Shown here: positions 8,895 through 17,430 of the stretch, in pieces | Position numbering within the stretch: position 1 is the first letter of the stretch | Layout of the letters: every line of letters starts with the position of its first letter | Assembly (NCBI GenBank): GCA_947166945.1 | Contig: CAMVGH010000007.1 | Span: 1-47,129, forward strand | Direction: 5' to 3' | DNA length: 47,129 nt | Origin: an uncultured Clostridia bacterium | Lineage (GTDB): Bacteria; Bacillota; Clostridia; Oscillospirales; Ruminococcaceae | The notes under the pieces: generated by a model | Databases searched by the model: none | Told to the model about the DNA's origin: nothing | The model's input: only the letters and a program-made list of their open reading frames with translations | Translations under genes and position numbers: made by a program

Positions 8895-10853
8895 ATGTTC
8901 ACTTTACAGACATTTGATTTCTGTGCTTTCCTGATACTTTCATTTATATTGGCTGCTACTTATTTCAGAAAAATGACACGCGGCAAAATAAACCAGCTGT
9001 TTATCTTCACACTGTTTGTATGTATTTTCTCATGCTTCTTCGATATAGTGGCTCAGGCATTCGATCAGTACAAAATACCCGATTATCAGACAGCTCAGTA
9101 TATTTGTCACGCTTTGTACCTTTATTTTCATAATATCACTCCCCCTCTCTATCTTCTTTATATCATCGCACAAACAGATACTTTCCATAAATTCGGCCAA
9201 AAACGTGCCATTGTTTATTTTGCGATCTGTCCTTCTGTTTTCTATGCCGTTATAATGATATTAAACACATTCAACGGTATGGTTTTCATAATTACAGACT
9301 GTACCTACCATCGCGGCTGGTTTATGAATGTGCTGTATATAATGGCACTTTTATGGTGCAGTGCGGGTATAATATATCTTATAATATACCGAAGGCTCTT
9401 CTCCGCTTCTGTCCTTGCAGGACTTCTGAGCATCTTCCCGCTGCTTACCGTCGCCGTGATAATACAGATCGTCGATCGAAGCATTCGTATCGAAATGTTC
9501 GCAATATCGCTTGCTCTGCTGTTTATAGCAATGTTCATACAAAGACCGGAAGCTCTTATAGACTTTAATACCGGGATCTATAAATTCAACGCCTATGCGG
9601 TGGATATGAGAAGGAATTTCTCAAATCAAAAAAACTTCGATGTGATACAGATAAATATAGCTAATTTCCTTTCCATTCAGGAAATACTCAATTACGAAAG
9701 TACCAATAAGCTGCTCAGAATGACCGCTCACACCATATCGAAGATAGTAAAACAGTCCCAGACATCTGCCGCTATGTACTATCTCGATAAGGGCAGCTAC
9801 CGGGTAGTGATCGAACAGGACTATCATGATAAAACGGATTTTATAGCGGAGGCCATAAATGCGGCTCTCAAGCCTAAAATGCCTGTCAACGGCATGGAAG
9901 TGAGTCTGATAACTTATGTTTGTATAGTAAGATGTCCGGAAGACATAAGTGATTTTGATACTATAATGGAGTTTGGAAAAGATCTGTCAAAATTCCATTT
10001 TACCGGAAAAGTTCTTTATGCGTCGCAAATGCTGGATCACAGCAAATATGATCTTATGAGCAGCCTTGACAAGATACTGAACGACGCGGTCATAAACAAT
10101 AAGTTTGAAGTTTATTATCAGCCTATATACTCTGTCAATGAGGGCTGCTTCCGTTCGGCAGAGGCTTTGATACGCCTGTATGACGAAAAATACGGTTTTA
10201 TCTCACCCGAAATATTCATTCCCGCTTCCGAAAAATCCGGTGCGATACTGAAAATAGGTATGTATGTATTCGAGGAAGTCTGCAAATTTATCGCAAGCGA
10301 TGAATTCAGAGACCTCGGGCTTGAATATATCGAAGTCAATCTCTCGATCATGCAGTGTATGCAGGGCGGGCTTGCCGGTGACCTTATAGCAACCATGAAG
10401 AAATACGGAGTCACCGCAGATCAGATCAACCTTGAGATCACCGAATCGGCTGATTCACAGACACAGAGCATAATAGCAGAGAACCTTACCGCCTTGCTGA
10501 ACGCCGGTTTCACCTTCTCACTGGACGATTTCGGCACCGGATATTCCAATATGCAGAGAATGGCTTCCCTTCCCCTTAAAATCGTAAAACTAGATAGGAC
10601 ATTCGTCAATTTCAATGATAATTCCAGACTTATGATAGTTGTTCAGAATACCGTAAAAATGCTTAAAGCAATGGAACTGGAAATAGTTGTGGAAGGTCTT
10701 GAAACAGCGGAAATGGTTGAAAAATACACGCTGATGAACTGCAATTACATACAAGGTTTCTTCTTTTCACGTCCTTTGCCGAAAGCAGAATTTGTCGAAT
10801 TTATAAGGAAACGAAATTCACATATATCCGCTCAGGAGACAGTGCAGAATTAA
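8895..10853 (+). CDS. Membrane-bound EAL domain c-di-GMP phosphodiesterase with degenerate GGDEF
   Basis: A 652-residue protein predicted to hydrolyse cyclic di-GMP. The first 215 or so residues hold about seven hydrophobic segments, like the 7TM sensor modules of other signalling proteins. A GGDEF-fold region follows (about 220-380), but its active loop reads LDKGSYRVV instead of GGDEF, so it is probably regulatory or dead. The EAL domain (about 390-645) keeps the residues needed for catalysis: AEALIRL, EVNLS, EITES, DDFGTGYS, IVKLD, VEGLE and YIQGF. It is transcribed alone from its own promoter and ends at a terminator. The signal sensed is unknown. Confidence 0.9.
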   Translation: MFTLQTFDFCAFLILSFILAATYFRKMTRGKINQLFIFTLFVCIFSCFFDIVAQAFDQYKIPDYQTAQYICHALYLYFHNITPPLYLLYIIAQTDTFHKFGQKRAIVYFAICPSVFYAVIMILNTFNGMVFIITDCTYHRGWFMNVLYIMALLWCSAGIIYLIIYRRLFSASVLAGLLSIFPLLTVAVIIQIVDRSIRIEMFAISLALLFIAMFIQRPEALIDFNTGIYKFNAYAVDMRRNFSNQKNFDVIQINIANFLSIQEILNYESTNKLLRMTAHTISKIVKQSQTSAAMYYLDKGSYRVVIEQDYHDKTDFIAEAINAALKPKMPVNGMEVSLITYVCIVRCPEDISDFDTIMEFGKDLSKFHFTGKVLYASQMLDHSKYDLMSSLDKILNDAVINNKFEVYYQPIYSVNEGCFRSAEALIRLYDEKYGFISPEIFIPASEKSGAILKIGMYVFEEVCKFIASDEFRDLGLEYIEVNLSIMQCMQGGLAGDLIATMKKYGVTADQINLEITESADSQTQSIIAENLTALLNAGFTFSLDDFGTGYSNMQRMASLPLKIVKLDRTFVNFNDNSRLMIVVQNTVKMLKAMELEIVVEGLETAEMVEKYTLMNCNYIQGFFFSRPLPKAEFVEFIRKRNSHISAQETVQN

Positions 10854-10865
10854 AATAATATAAAA

Positions 10866-10904
10866 GCCGCCGTATTCCGAAAAAGAATACGGCGGTCATT
10901 ATTT
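10866..10904. terminator. Bidirectional terminator between the EAL and GT4 genes
   Basis: CCGCCGTATTC (10867-10877) pairs perfectly with GAATACGGCGG (10885-10895) around a CGAAAAA loop, with T-rich tracts on both sides. It separates convergent genes. Confidence 0.8.
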
Positions 10905-12242
10905 CTATTTGTCCTTTCGCGATAACCCGGCACTTATAGTACCTGTGATAGCCTTGATAGTCTTTCGTTTGGCGAGAGCTGTGATACTGCGGACTTTCTG
11001 TATGGAATTGGTTATACTCGAAACCGATGAATACAGGATCTCCTGTGTCTTTGTCTCCCTGCACTGAGTTATGCCGCGCTTATAGTTGTCAATAACTGTC
11101 TGATAACGCTCGTAAGCCCGCTTTACAGCGTCCTCCCATGACAGATAAACATCATTCATGGCATTCTCACCGAGCTTTGGAAGAGCATCTGTATGCAGGG
11201 CGGCATACACCAGTTCTTCGGCTATTGCTTTGGCATCATTTGCCACAAGGATCGCATCTTTGTAGTGTGTGAAATCCTCCGCCGCGCAGCTGCCTTTGAT
11301 AAGCAGGCTCGGAAGCTCACAGGCTGCGGCTTCCCGCACAACTATTCCGTTTGTATCATACTCCGAAGGAAAAACAAACAGATCTGCGGCAGTATAGTAC
11401 ACCCGAAGTTCTGCCCGGTCATTCACCGCACCTGTGAAAATAAACTTATCCATAATACCGAGCGACTCCGCTTCCGCTTTTATGTCTTCCGCATCGCCTC
11501 CGTCGCCTACGACCATCATACGGAAGTCTATCCCCTGATCTTTCACAATTTTCAGTGCATCAAGCAGCACTCTGAAACCTTTGTACCAGAAAAGCCTTCC
11601 AACAAACAAAAACAACGGTACATCGGGATCAAGGTCATAAGTCACACGCAGCGCATCAACATCTTCCGAAAGCGCTCTGCCTTTCGGAAAATCAACACCG
11701 TTCTGCATTATGATATAGTCTCCTTCATAACCGATGCTGCGAAGATTTTCACCGGCACCGCGGCTTACCGTCCATACTTCATCACAAACGGAAATGTTCT
11801 GAACGACAAATCTGGTGATCTGAGGTTCAAGAAGCGGACTGTCCAGCACTCTTTTTATATCCTCGTCAAATTTGGTATGATATGTCATTATCAAAGGAGC
11901 GCCGTTCTTTTCCTTTAAATTCCTCGCAAAAACCGTTGAAGCAAAGGGACAGTGACTGTGTATCACATCAAAATGCTGGTTTTTCATTGCTTCAAGCTTC
12001 GAGGCGCTGAACGGATATCCGGCACGGTATCCGAGCTGCTTTTCGGTTGACAGGCTTGAATACCTGACCACCGGAAAGCTGTAATTATCTTCCGCGCCGG
12101 GATAAGCCGGTGTTACGACAGTAGCGCTCCCCAGTTCGCTCTGTATTATTTTCGCATAATTGATGACTGTTGTCGCCACTCCGTCTATCAGCGGCGGGAA
12201 CGAATCGTTCAGCAGACATACATTAAGTTTGTTTTCCGACAT
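10905..12242 (-). CDS. GT4 family glycosyltransferase
   Basis: A 445-residue GT-B fold retaining glycosyltransferase. The N-terminal domain begins NVCLLNDSFPPLIDGVATTV, the glycine-containing acceptor-side loop of GT4 enzymes, and has HSHCPF. The C-terminal donor domain has FVGRLFWYKGF and DTNGIVVREA, the second being the usual E-x7-E nucleotide-sugar motif with Asp in the first position. The order resembles diacylglycerol glucosyltransferases and cell-surface mannosyltransferases, so a membrane glycolipid product is plausible but unproven. A basic tail of about 50 residues may bind membrane. It lies 26 bases after the pseudouridine synthase gene and is the last gene of the two-component operon. 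Confidence 0.87.
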   Translation of the reverse strand: MSENKLNVCLLNDSFPPLIDGVATTVINYAKIIQSELGSATVVTPAYPGAEDNYSFPVVRYSSLSTEKQLGYRAGYPFSASKLEAMKNQHFDVIHSHCPFASTVFARNLKEKNGAPLIMTYHTKFDEDIKRVLDSPLLEPQITRFVVQNISVCDEVWTVSRGAGENLRSIGYEGDYIIMQNGVDFPKGRALSEDVDALRVTYDLDPDVPLFLFVGRLFWYKGFRVLLDALKIVKDQGIDFRMMVVGDGGDAEDIKAEAESLGIMDKFIFTGAVNDRAELRVYYTAADLFVFPSEYDTNGIVVREAAACELPSLLIKGSCAAEDFTHYKDAILVANDAKAIAEELVYAALHTDALPKLGENAMNDVYLSWEDAVKRAYERYQTVIDNYKRGITQCRETKTQEILYSSVSSITNSIQKVRSITALAKRKTIKAITGTISAGLSRKDK

Positions 12243-12268
12243 TTTCTCTCTCCGTAGTTATACATTTA

Positions 12269-13144
12269 TTATATTATATTTCCGAGAAGCATCTCAATAT
12301 CACACGGAAACGGAGCTTCGACAGATATTTTCTCACCTGTGACGGGATGAGTGAAACCGGCTTTTCCGCAATGAAGTGCCTGCCGGCCTATAAGTGAGCA
12401 GTCTCCGCCATACAGATCATCTCCGAGAAGCGGAAATCCGATATAGGAAAAATGGACCCTTATCTGATGTGTCCGACCGGTGATAAGCGAGATCTCAAGC
12501 AAAACGGCATTGTTTGTCTTTCCGAGAACTTTATATTCCGTCCTTGCATAAACTCCGTCCTCACGCACCATACGTCTGATTATACTGTCATTCTCACGGG
12601 CTATCGGGGCTTCAATATATCCTTCGGCTTCGTATTTATCGGTAAAATCCGCATTGACCGCCGCATAATAGAGCTTATGGCAATGAAACCTTTCATCGGA
12701 CATCAGCTTTGAGGCTGTGAATTTGTTCTTTGCGATTATGACTATTCCCGATGTATTCCTGTCAAGTCTGCTCACGGCATGAAATGCTGTATCGGGATAC
12801 AGTGCAGCAAACAGATTTTCAAGGGTATCATCATTATGACCGCTCGAGCGATGTACCGGCATTCCGACAGGCTTATCAAATACTGCCACATCATCGTCAT
12901 CGTACAATATATCTGCATGAAGCGCCCGATTAGGCACAGCATCAGAGGACTCACGGAAACATACCGTCAGAGTGTCGCCGGTCATAACCCTATCCACCGT
13001 CCTGATATGCTTTCCGTTAAGAAACAGCCCGTCACTGTACTTCAGTTTAACGACAGATGCCCTGCTGTAACCGAGCGCTCTGAGGAATTTTCCTGTCTCG
13101 GTGCCGTTGTGAGCATCATCTATAAGATATTCATACGTTCTCAT
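12269..13144 (-). CDS. RluA family pseudouridine synthase
   Basis: A 291-residue enzyme that isomerises uridine in rRNA or tRNA. An N-terminal S4-like RNA-binding segment (about 15-65) precedes the catalytic domain with DKPVGMPVH and the active-site Asp128 in SRLDRNTSGIVIIAK. The usual histidine before RLD is a serine here. RTHQIRVHFSYIGFPLLGDDLYGG marks the C-terminal part. The frame is longer, but ATG 13144 is preferred: it gives MRTYEYLIDD at the S4 start and GGGAG lies upstream. The gene overlaps the end of the histidine kinase gene by 14 bases, indicating translational coupling. The target uridine cannot be assigned. Confidence 0.9.
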   Translation of the reverse strand: MRTYEYLIDDAHNGTETGKFLRALGYSRASVVKLKYSDGLFLNGKHIRTVDRVMTGDTLTVCFRESSDAVPNRALHADILYDDDDVAVFDKPVGMPVHRSSGHNDDTLENLFAALYPDTAFHAVSRLDRNTSGIVIIAKNKFTASKLMSDERFHCHKLYYAAVNADFTDKYEAEGYIEAPIARENDSIIRRMVREDGVYARTEYKVLGKTNNAVLLEISLITGRTHQIRVHFSYIGFPLLGDDLYGGDCSLIGRQALHCGKAGFTHPVTGEKISVEAPFPCDIEMLLGNII

Positions 13145-14585
13145 TGACCGGCTGCTCCCGCTCACATTCACACCAGAACATAGTCCCCTTGCCTTCTTCG
13201 CTCTCGGCACCATACTCAAAGCCGTGACATTCAAACACACCCTTGACTATGGAAAGTCCAAGACCTGTTCCTTTCACAGTGCGCTTATAGTTCTCGGAAC
13301 GGTTGACTTTATAATAACGCTCCCATATATGCGGCAGAGCCTCGGCGGATATCCCGACTCCCTTATCCTCGACTTCAAAACGGACTTTTCCGCCGTCTAT
13401 ACCGTAGAGCCGGACAGTAACAGTGTCAACTCCCGAATAATTGATCGCATTTATTATTAGATTATATACAGCTTGTCCCATCTGAGTCGTATCAAAGCTT
13501 GCATATATATTATCCTCACATTCAAGCTCTATTTTTGTTTCATCGAGCATAGAGAAACGGGATACAATGCCGCGCAGAAAAGAGCTGAAATTGACCACCT
13601 TTCTGTCAAGTGCTACGGCGCCGCTCTGCAATTTGGAAAGATTGAGCAGATCATTTACAAGCTGGGTCAGTCTGTCGGCTTCCTCAATTATAACGCCGAG
13701 GTGCTTTTCCCGTTTTTCAGGGTTATTACCCGAAAGATCCCTTATCATTTCAGCATAAGCTTTTATCATTGTAAGCGGCGTCCGCAGATCATGAGATATG
13801 TTCGCAAGCAGATCCTTGCGAAGATTCTCCGTTTTATTGATCTCATCGGAAGCCTTGTTCAGATTGTCTGTGAGGATCACTATCTCACTGTAATCGTGCG
13901 GTGAAGGTTCCACATTGAATTCACCGGTTATCAGTTTATCGGTGGATTTTGACAGTCTGATCAACGGCTGTGATATTTTTGAAGAAATAATGACCGATAC
14001 GACCAGCGTTACGAAGATTATCACAAGAGAGGACATCAGGAATATATTTGCAAGTATCTGCGTAGTAGTACCGGTCGGTTCCAGAAACGCATATATGAAA
14101 ATGTAACCTACAGGCTCATCTGTTGTTCCGACGTATGTGGCAAGCAGGAACGACTCCTTGGTATCATCATCGACCGGAAAGAATATCATTCCCGTTTTGG
14201 AATTTTTCAGTTCCTCGACCATTTCATCACTCACACGGCGGTCAATGGAAACAGACGATCCGGTGGTATCGCGGGAATATGTGAAAGGAAGTCCGCCTGT
14301 TATCGACGTGGGAAAATGAATTAATATTCCGAGCTGTTTCATACGGGCGTTTTCATCTATTACCGTCTTGATATTGTCTGTATCCCACGCATTTTTTATA
14401 TCAAGGGCTGTGGAAATACACTCCTGAGTTTTTATAAAACGGTATATCGCAGGCATGAATACTACCTGCGATACGAACAGAAATACAAGTATAGCTACGG
14501 TGAACAGGAAGAAACTCCGCCATATCCTGAACCGTATGCTCATCTTAAAAAGTTTTTTTCCGGAATTTTCTTTAAGGTCCGTCAT
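13131..14585 (-). CDS. Sensor histidine kinase (HAMP-HisKA-HATPase)
   Basis: A 484-residue membrane kinase of a two-component system. It has TM1 near residues 22-44, an extracytoplasmic sensor of about 130 residues, TM2 near 179-201, HAMP to about 255, a dimerisation domain with phospho-acceptor His265 in ISHDLRTPLTMIKAYAEMI, and an ATPase domain with N-box (YNLIINAINYS), G1 (EDKGVGIS) and G2 (GTGLGLSIVKG). The start overlaps the response regulator stop by four bases (ATGA). The sensor shows no recognised ligand domain. All key catalytic residues are present. Confidence 0.95.
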   Translation of the reverse strand: MTDLKENSGKKLFKMSIRFRIWRSFFLFTVAILVFLFVSQVVFMPAIYRFIKTQECISTALDIKNAWDTDNIKTVIDENARMKQLGILIHFPTSITGGLPFTYSRDTTGSSVSIDRRVSDEMVEELKNSKTGMIFFPVDDDTKESFLLATYVGTTDEPVGYIFIYAFLEPTGTTTQILANIFLMSSLVIIFVTLVVSVIISSKISQPLIRLSKSTDKLITGEFNVEPSPHDYSEIVILTDNLNKASDEINKTENLRKDLLANISHDLRTPLTMIKAYAEMIRDLSGNNPEKREKHLGVIIEEADRLTQLVNDLLNLSKLQSGAVALDRKVVNFSSFLRGIVSRFSMLDETKIELECEDNIYASFDTTQMGQAVYNLIINAINYSGVDTVTVRLYGIDGGKVRFEVEDKGVGISAEALPHIWERYYKVNRSENYKRTVKGTGLGLSIVKGVFECHGFEYGAESEEGKGTMFWCECEREQPVNENV

Positions 14586-15250
14586 ACCTCAAACTTATAC
14601 CCCATTCCGCGAAGAGTCACAATAAACTTACGGTATTCACCGAGGTTGTTCCGGAGCATCTTTATATGAGTATCGATCGTTCTGTCATCTCCGAAGAAAT
14701 CATAGCCCCATACTTCCGACAGAAGCTTGTCCCTTGTAAGAGCGATGTTCTTGTTGCGGACAAGATAGAACAGAAGATCATACTCTTTCGGAGTAAGATT
14801 TGCTTTTTCACCGTCTATGGTCACACTTCTTGCGGTGAAATTGATCTCAAGTCCTTCAAATTTTACTGTTTCAGAGGCTGCTGCTACTGTGTGATTGCGT
14901 TTGACGATGACATTCACCCTCGCAAGCACTTCCTTCGGAGAAAAAGGCTTGACAACATAATCGTCCGCACCGATCTCAAACCCGAACAGCTTGTCATACT
15001 CCTCCCCGCGTGCAGAAAGCATTAGCACGGGAGTATTTTTTGTCTTGCGTATCTCCTTACATGCAGAAAACCCGTCAAGTTTAGGCATCATCACATCAAG
15101 AATGATTATATCAAAGTCTTCATTCTTAGCCATTTCGACAGCCTGCATACCGTCAACGGCTTCTTTGACCTCGTGTCCTTCAAATTCTGCATATTCACGT
15201 ATTACTTCCCTTATATTCTGTTCATCGTCTGCCACCAATATTTTGTACAT
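14582..15250 (-). CDS. OmpR-family response regulator
   Basis: A 222-residue DNA-binding response regulator. The receiver domain (1-118) has the acidic pair in VADDE, phospho-acceptor Asp52 in ILDVMMP and Lys101 in VVKPFSP. The winged-helix domain (about 128-222) contains LTPKEYDLLFYLVRN and DDRTIDTHIKMLRNNL. The frame runs upstream to 15340, but ATG 15250 is correct because GGAGGG precedes it and the receiver fold starts with MYKILVADDE. First gene of a four-gene operon with the kinase, RluA and GT4 genes. Its leader contains a terminator (15290-15335), suggesting readthrough control. Confidence 0.95.
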   Translation of the reverse strand: MYKILVADDEQNIREVIREYAEFEGHEVKEAVDGMQAVEMAKNEDFDIIILDVMMPKLDGFSACKEIRKTKNTPVLMLSARGEEYDKLFGFEIGADDYVVKPFSPKEVLARVNVIVKRNHTVAAASETVKFEGLEINFTARSVTIDGEKANLTPKEYDLLFYLVRNKNIALTRDKLLSEVWGYDFFGDDRTIDTHIKMLRNNLGEYRKFIVTLRGMGYKFEV

Positions 15251-15289
15251 ACTGCCCTCCATATATTTTATATAGTACTGGTATCGGGT

Positions 15290-15335
15290 AAAAAAAAGTC
15301 CAGTAAAGAACCAATGTTCTGTACTGAACGGACTT
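15290..15335 (-). terminator. Intrinsic terminator inside the leader of the two-component operon
   Basis: On the minus strand AAGTCC (15335-15330), a four-base bulge and AGTACAGAAC pair with GTTCTTTACT and GGACTT around an ATTG loop. Eight consecutive T residues follow (15297-15290). The start codon of the response regulator lies 40 bases further on. It may simply end the transcript of the kinase-like gene at 15542, or serve as an attenuator. Confidence 0.75.
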
Positions 15336-15451
15336 CCCACCTCGGGAAAAGATCAAATCAAATAATAAACAATGAAATGTTGGGAGAGGAAATTATGATT
15401 AACTCATCATTAATCATCATTAAGGGTGACCCCTTAACTGAATTTATTATA
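15336..15451 (-). promoter_or_regulatory. Putative promoter and structured leader of the two-component operon
   Basis: TATAAT on the minus strand at 15446-15451 with only a weak -35 (near 15469-15474). Just downstream come two hairpins: TTAAGGG/CCCTTAA (15420-15437, 4-base loop) and ATGATTAA/TTAATCAT (15395-15417). Next is a short TTCCC/GGGAA hairpin that borders the terminator at 15290-15335. The order of small hairpins then terminator resembles an attenuation leader. No known riboswitch class was recognised. Confidence 0.4.
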
Positions 15452-15541
15452 GCCCGTTATTGTGAAAATTATGTGATAGATTTATATTTTTTTGAAAAAA
15501 ATGAAAGAAATACAGGTATAAAATGAATATTCTCCGATGTA

Positions 15542-16633
15542 TTATGCAATTATTTCTTCATAGAATGAATTCATAGCTATATTCCATATAAGTTCAAGAA
15601 GATCTTCCCTGTATTCCGATTTTCGTGAGTGGAGTGCATAATATTTATTCTTGTCACTTTCCGGCGCGTTAAGAATATTCTTCTGTTCCGGATCATACAG
15701 TTCATTCTCGTCAAATTCCTCATAAATACCTTTTATCCTGTTGAAATAATTTGAAAGAGAGACCGGAACTTCACCCCGTAAACTGATTTTGTTACCGTCA
15801 ATATCAATGACTGCTTTTCCGTCAAGCGCTTCAAAAACACAACGTATCAGTCCGATATCCATACCGAGTTCTTCGATATTCAACGCAGTCTTCGACTCAA
15901 AATCAGCCTTCATCCTGAGTTCACCGGAATCTGTTCCTGTTATCCTCAGCAATACCTCTTCATCTTTCTGCAGTATCTTGTAGAAAAACTTCACAATACA
16001 GGATACAGCAGCTTCCAGCAGAATATGATTTACTCTTGCCACACTTTTATTCAGAGTTGTTTCAAGTATGACCCGTTTTCCTATGATCGCATTGTTCTTT
16101 TTTATGCGCTCCGCGGTTCCGGCAAGGTATTTGACTATAGGTATATATTCAAAAATATGCTGCTTATCGAATATTCCGAGGATCTCGGTCGCACAGGCAT
16201 ATTCTTTTTCCGCTGAACTCAGCAGAAACGAAGTATAACTCCGAAGCTCACCGGCATTAATGGATATCAGCCTTTCATCAAGCTTTTTGACGGAGCAGAT
16301 CATTTCAGCGGCATTCATACGGATATCGGAGATACTTTTGTACAGCTCCGAATACGCGTGTTTCATATAGCAGTCTTCCGGATAGACACGGCAAAGATAA
16401 AATCTCTCATGAAACGGAGTAAACGTGGCACGGTATCTGATCTTCCGGTACGAAAATCTATGCTCAAATGATTTCAGATTACCAAGATTTATCTTCATGG
16501 CGGTTCTGATACCGGCTTGTTTCTCAAGCCTGCGCATCAGCTCATTATCGTCTGAAGAGAAACATTTCTTCTCCTTGTCAAATACAGCAGAATACCCTAT
16601 CTGCGCAAACCTGACATTTTCATAAACGCTCAC
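15542..16633 (-). CDS. Unrecognised protein with PAS-like and degenerate histidine-kinase-like ATPase regions
   Basis: I do not recognise a named family for this 363-residue protein. The first 100 residues resemble a PAS fold. Residues about 110-180 are helical, as in a dimerisation domain, but no H-box histidine is present. VNHILLEAAVSCIVKFFYKI sits where a kinase N-box would be, without its Asn, and MDIGLIRCVFEALDGKAVIDI resembles the end of a HATPase domain without the glycine-rich G boxes. I infer a catalytically dead sensor-kinase relative. The start is GTG 16633, overlapping the DUF896 stop by four bases (GTGA), so it is coupled to that gene. No transmembrane segment; probably cytoplasmic. 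Confidence 0.6.
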   Translation of the reverse strand: MSVYENVRFAQIGYSAVFDKEKKCFSSDDNELMRRLEKQAGIRTAMKINLGNLKSFEHRFSYRKIRYRATFTPFHERFYLCRVYPEDCYMKHAYSELYKSISDIRMNAAEMICSVKKLDERLISINAGELRSYTSFLLSSAEKEYACATEILGIFDKQHIFEYIPIVKYLAGTAERIKKNNAIIGKRVILETTLNKSVARVNHILLEAAVSCIVKFFYKILQKDEEVLLRITGTDSGELRMKADFESKTALNIEELGMDIGLIRCVFEALDGKAVIDIDGNKISLRGEVPVSLSNYFNRIKGIYEEFDENELYDPEQKNILNAPESDKNKYYALHSRKSEYREDLLELIWNIAMNSFYEEIIA

Positions 16634-16830
16634 TTTTTAAGCAAACTCCGTTTGTTTCCGTTTTTATCAACTATATATGTATTTGAAAACTCTGCCATAT
16701 AACCGTTTCTCATATATTGTCTGTATTCATTGCGCAGTGTGGTCTGTTCGGATTTTTCTTCCTCTGTCAGCCCTTCATTTTTCGATTTTCTGGCAAGGAA
16801 ATTGATCCGCGCTATTTTTTCTTTATCCAT
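16630..16830 (-). CDS. DUF896 family small protein (YnzC-like)
   Basis: A 66-residue protein matching the DUF896 pattern: two short helices with INFLARKSKNEGLTEEEKSEQ and LRNEYRQYMR. In Bacillus the relative YnzC is encoded in the lexA-yneA SOS neighbourhood; its function is unknown. GGAGGT lies before the ATG. The gene sits between the XRE regulator and the kinase-like gene in one transcription unit, and a GAACG dyad lies in the gap before its ribosome binding site. Confidence 0.85.
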   Translation of the reverse strand: MDKEKIARINFLARKSKNEGLTEEEKSEQTTLRNEYRQYMRNGYMAEFSNTYIVDKNGNKRSLLKK

Positions 16831-16848
16831 TTATGACCTCCGTGAATA

Positions 16849-16877
16849 CCGTTCACTCGGTGCAAATCAGTGAACGG
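16849..16877. repeat. Inverted repeat CCGTTCACT / AGTGAACGG
   Basis: A perfect 9-bp dyad (16849-16857 and 16869-16877) with an 11-base centre, between the XRE and DUF896 genes. It carries the same GAACG core as the dyads in the promoter region of the operon, so it may be an operator half-site pair or an mRNA hairpin next to the DUF896 ribosome binding site. Confidence 0.6.
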
Positions 16878-16879
16878 CA

Positions 16880-17284
16880 CTACTGCGCCTGTTCTTTGGG
16901 CTGAGCGGCATTGAAATACAGTTCTGTAAGGCAGGCAAACAAGGCTTTTTTGTCATCAGGGCTCATCTCACTGCTTTCAAATATCTGTTTTCCGCGCTCA
17001 AGATAATCGGCGGCTTCCCTTATAGAAGCCGAATCGGATTTTGAATTGAATACAAACCTTTCCTTGCTGTCAAGGATAAGGTTCTTACTGTCATCTGTTA
17101 TAAAATCAGCCGTTGTATCCAGTTTGGCGCATATCTTTTCCAGTACCTCTTTTTTCGGCTTTCTGGAACCGTTGAGGTAATTGGCAAGCCCGCGGTATGT
17201 AATACCCACGCTTTCGGCAAACTCGGTCTTGCTCATATTCTTTCGGCTAATAAGAATTTCCAGTTTTTCACCTAACAGCATCAT
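16880..17284 (-). CDS. XRE-family transcriptional regulator
   Basis: A 134-residue protein with an N-terminal helix-turn-helix of the Cro/CI type (about residues 6-60, MSKTEFAESVGITYRGLANYLNG). A helical C-terminal half lacks an S24 protease domain, so it is not LexA itself. It is the first gene of an operon with DUF896 and the kinase-like gene, behind a near-perfect promoter whose spacer contains a CGAA-CA-TTCG dyad. Autoregulation through GAACG elements is inferred. Two methionines occur at the start; the second (MLLGEKLEIL) is equally possible. Confidence 0.85.
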   Translation of the reverse strand: MMLLGEKLEILISRKNMSKTEFAESVGITYRGLANYLNGSRKPKKEVLEKICAKLDTTADFITDDSKNLILDSKERFVFNSKSDSASIREAADYLERGKQIFESSEMSPDDKKALFACLTELYFNAAQPKEQAQ

Positions 17285-17315
17285 ATATACCTTCCGTCTT
17301 TATTAAACAGCGGAC

Positions 17316-17343
17316 ATGAACGAAAGCTCCGCTGCGCGTTCAT
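17316..17343. repeat. Inverted repeat ATGAACG / CGTTCAT in the XRE leader
   Basis: ATGAACG (17316-17322) and CGTTCAT (17337-17343), with inner AGC/GCT pairing. It lies just downstream of the expected transcription start on the minus strand and shares the GAACG core with the dyads at 17360 and 16849. Confidence 0.6.
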
Positions 17344-17349
17344 ATTAAT

Positions 17350-17378
17350 ATTATACACGCGAACATTCGTTTTGTCAA
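17350..17378 (-). promoter_or_regulatory. Sigma-A promoter of the XRE operon with SOS-box-like operator in the spacer
   Basis: Minus-strand TTGACA (17373-17378), a 17-base spacer and TATAAT (17350-17355), both perfect. The spacer holds CGAACATTCG on the plus strand (17360-17369). This extends to CGAAC-ATTC-GTTT, close to the Firmicute LexA box CGAAC-N4-GTTY. A repressor bound there would block RNA polymerase. Confidence 0.8.
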
Positions 17379-17430
17379 GAACTATGAACAGCTTTTTTCA
17401 TATTTAAATAAAAAATGAAATTTCTTATTT

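Noticed and set aside
15395-15526. A 43-codon plus-strand ORF with an AGAGGA site in the two-component leader
   Set aside because: No promoter on that strand, composition is low complexity, and the start overlaps a leader hairpin; more likely chance in a regulatory region.
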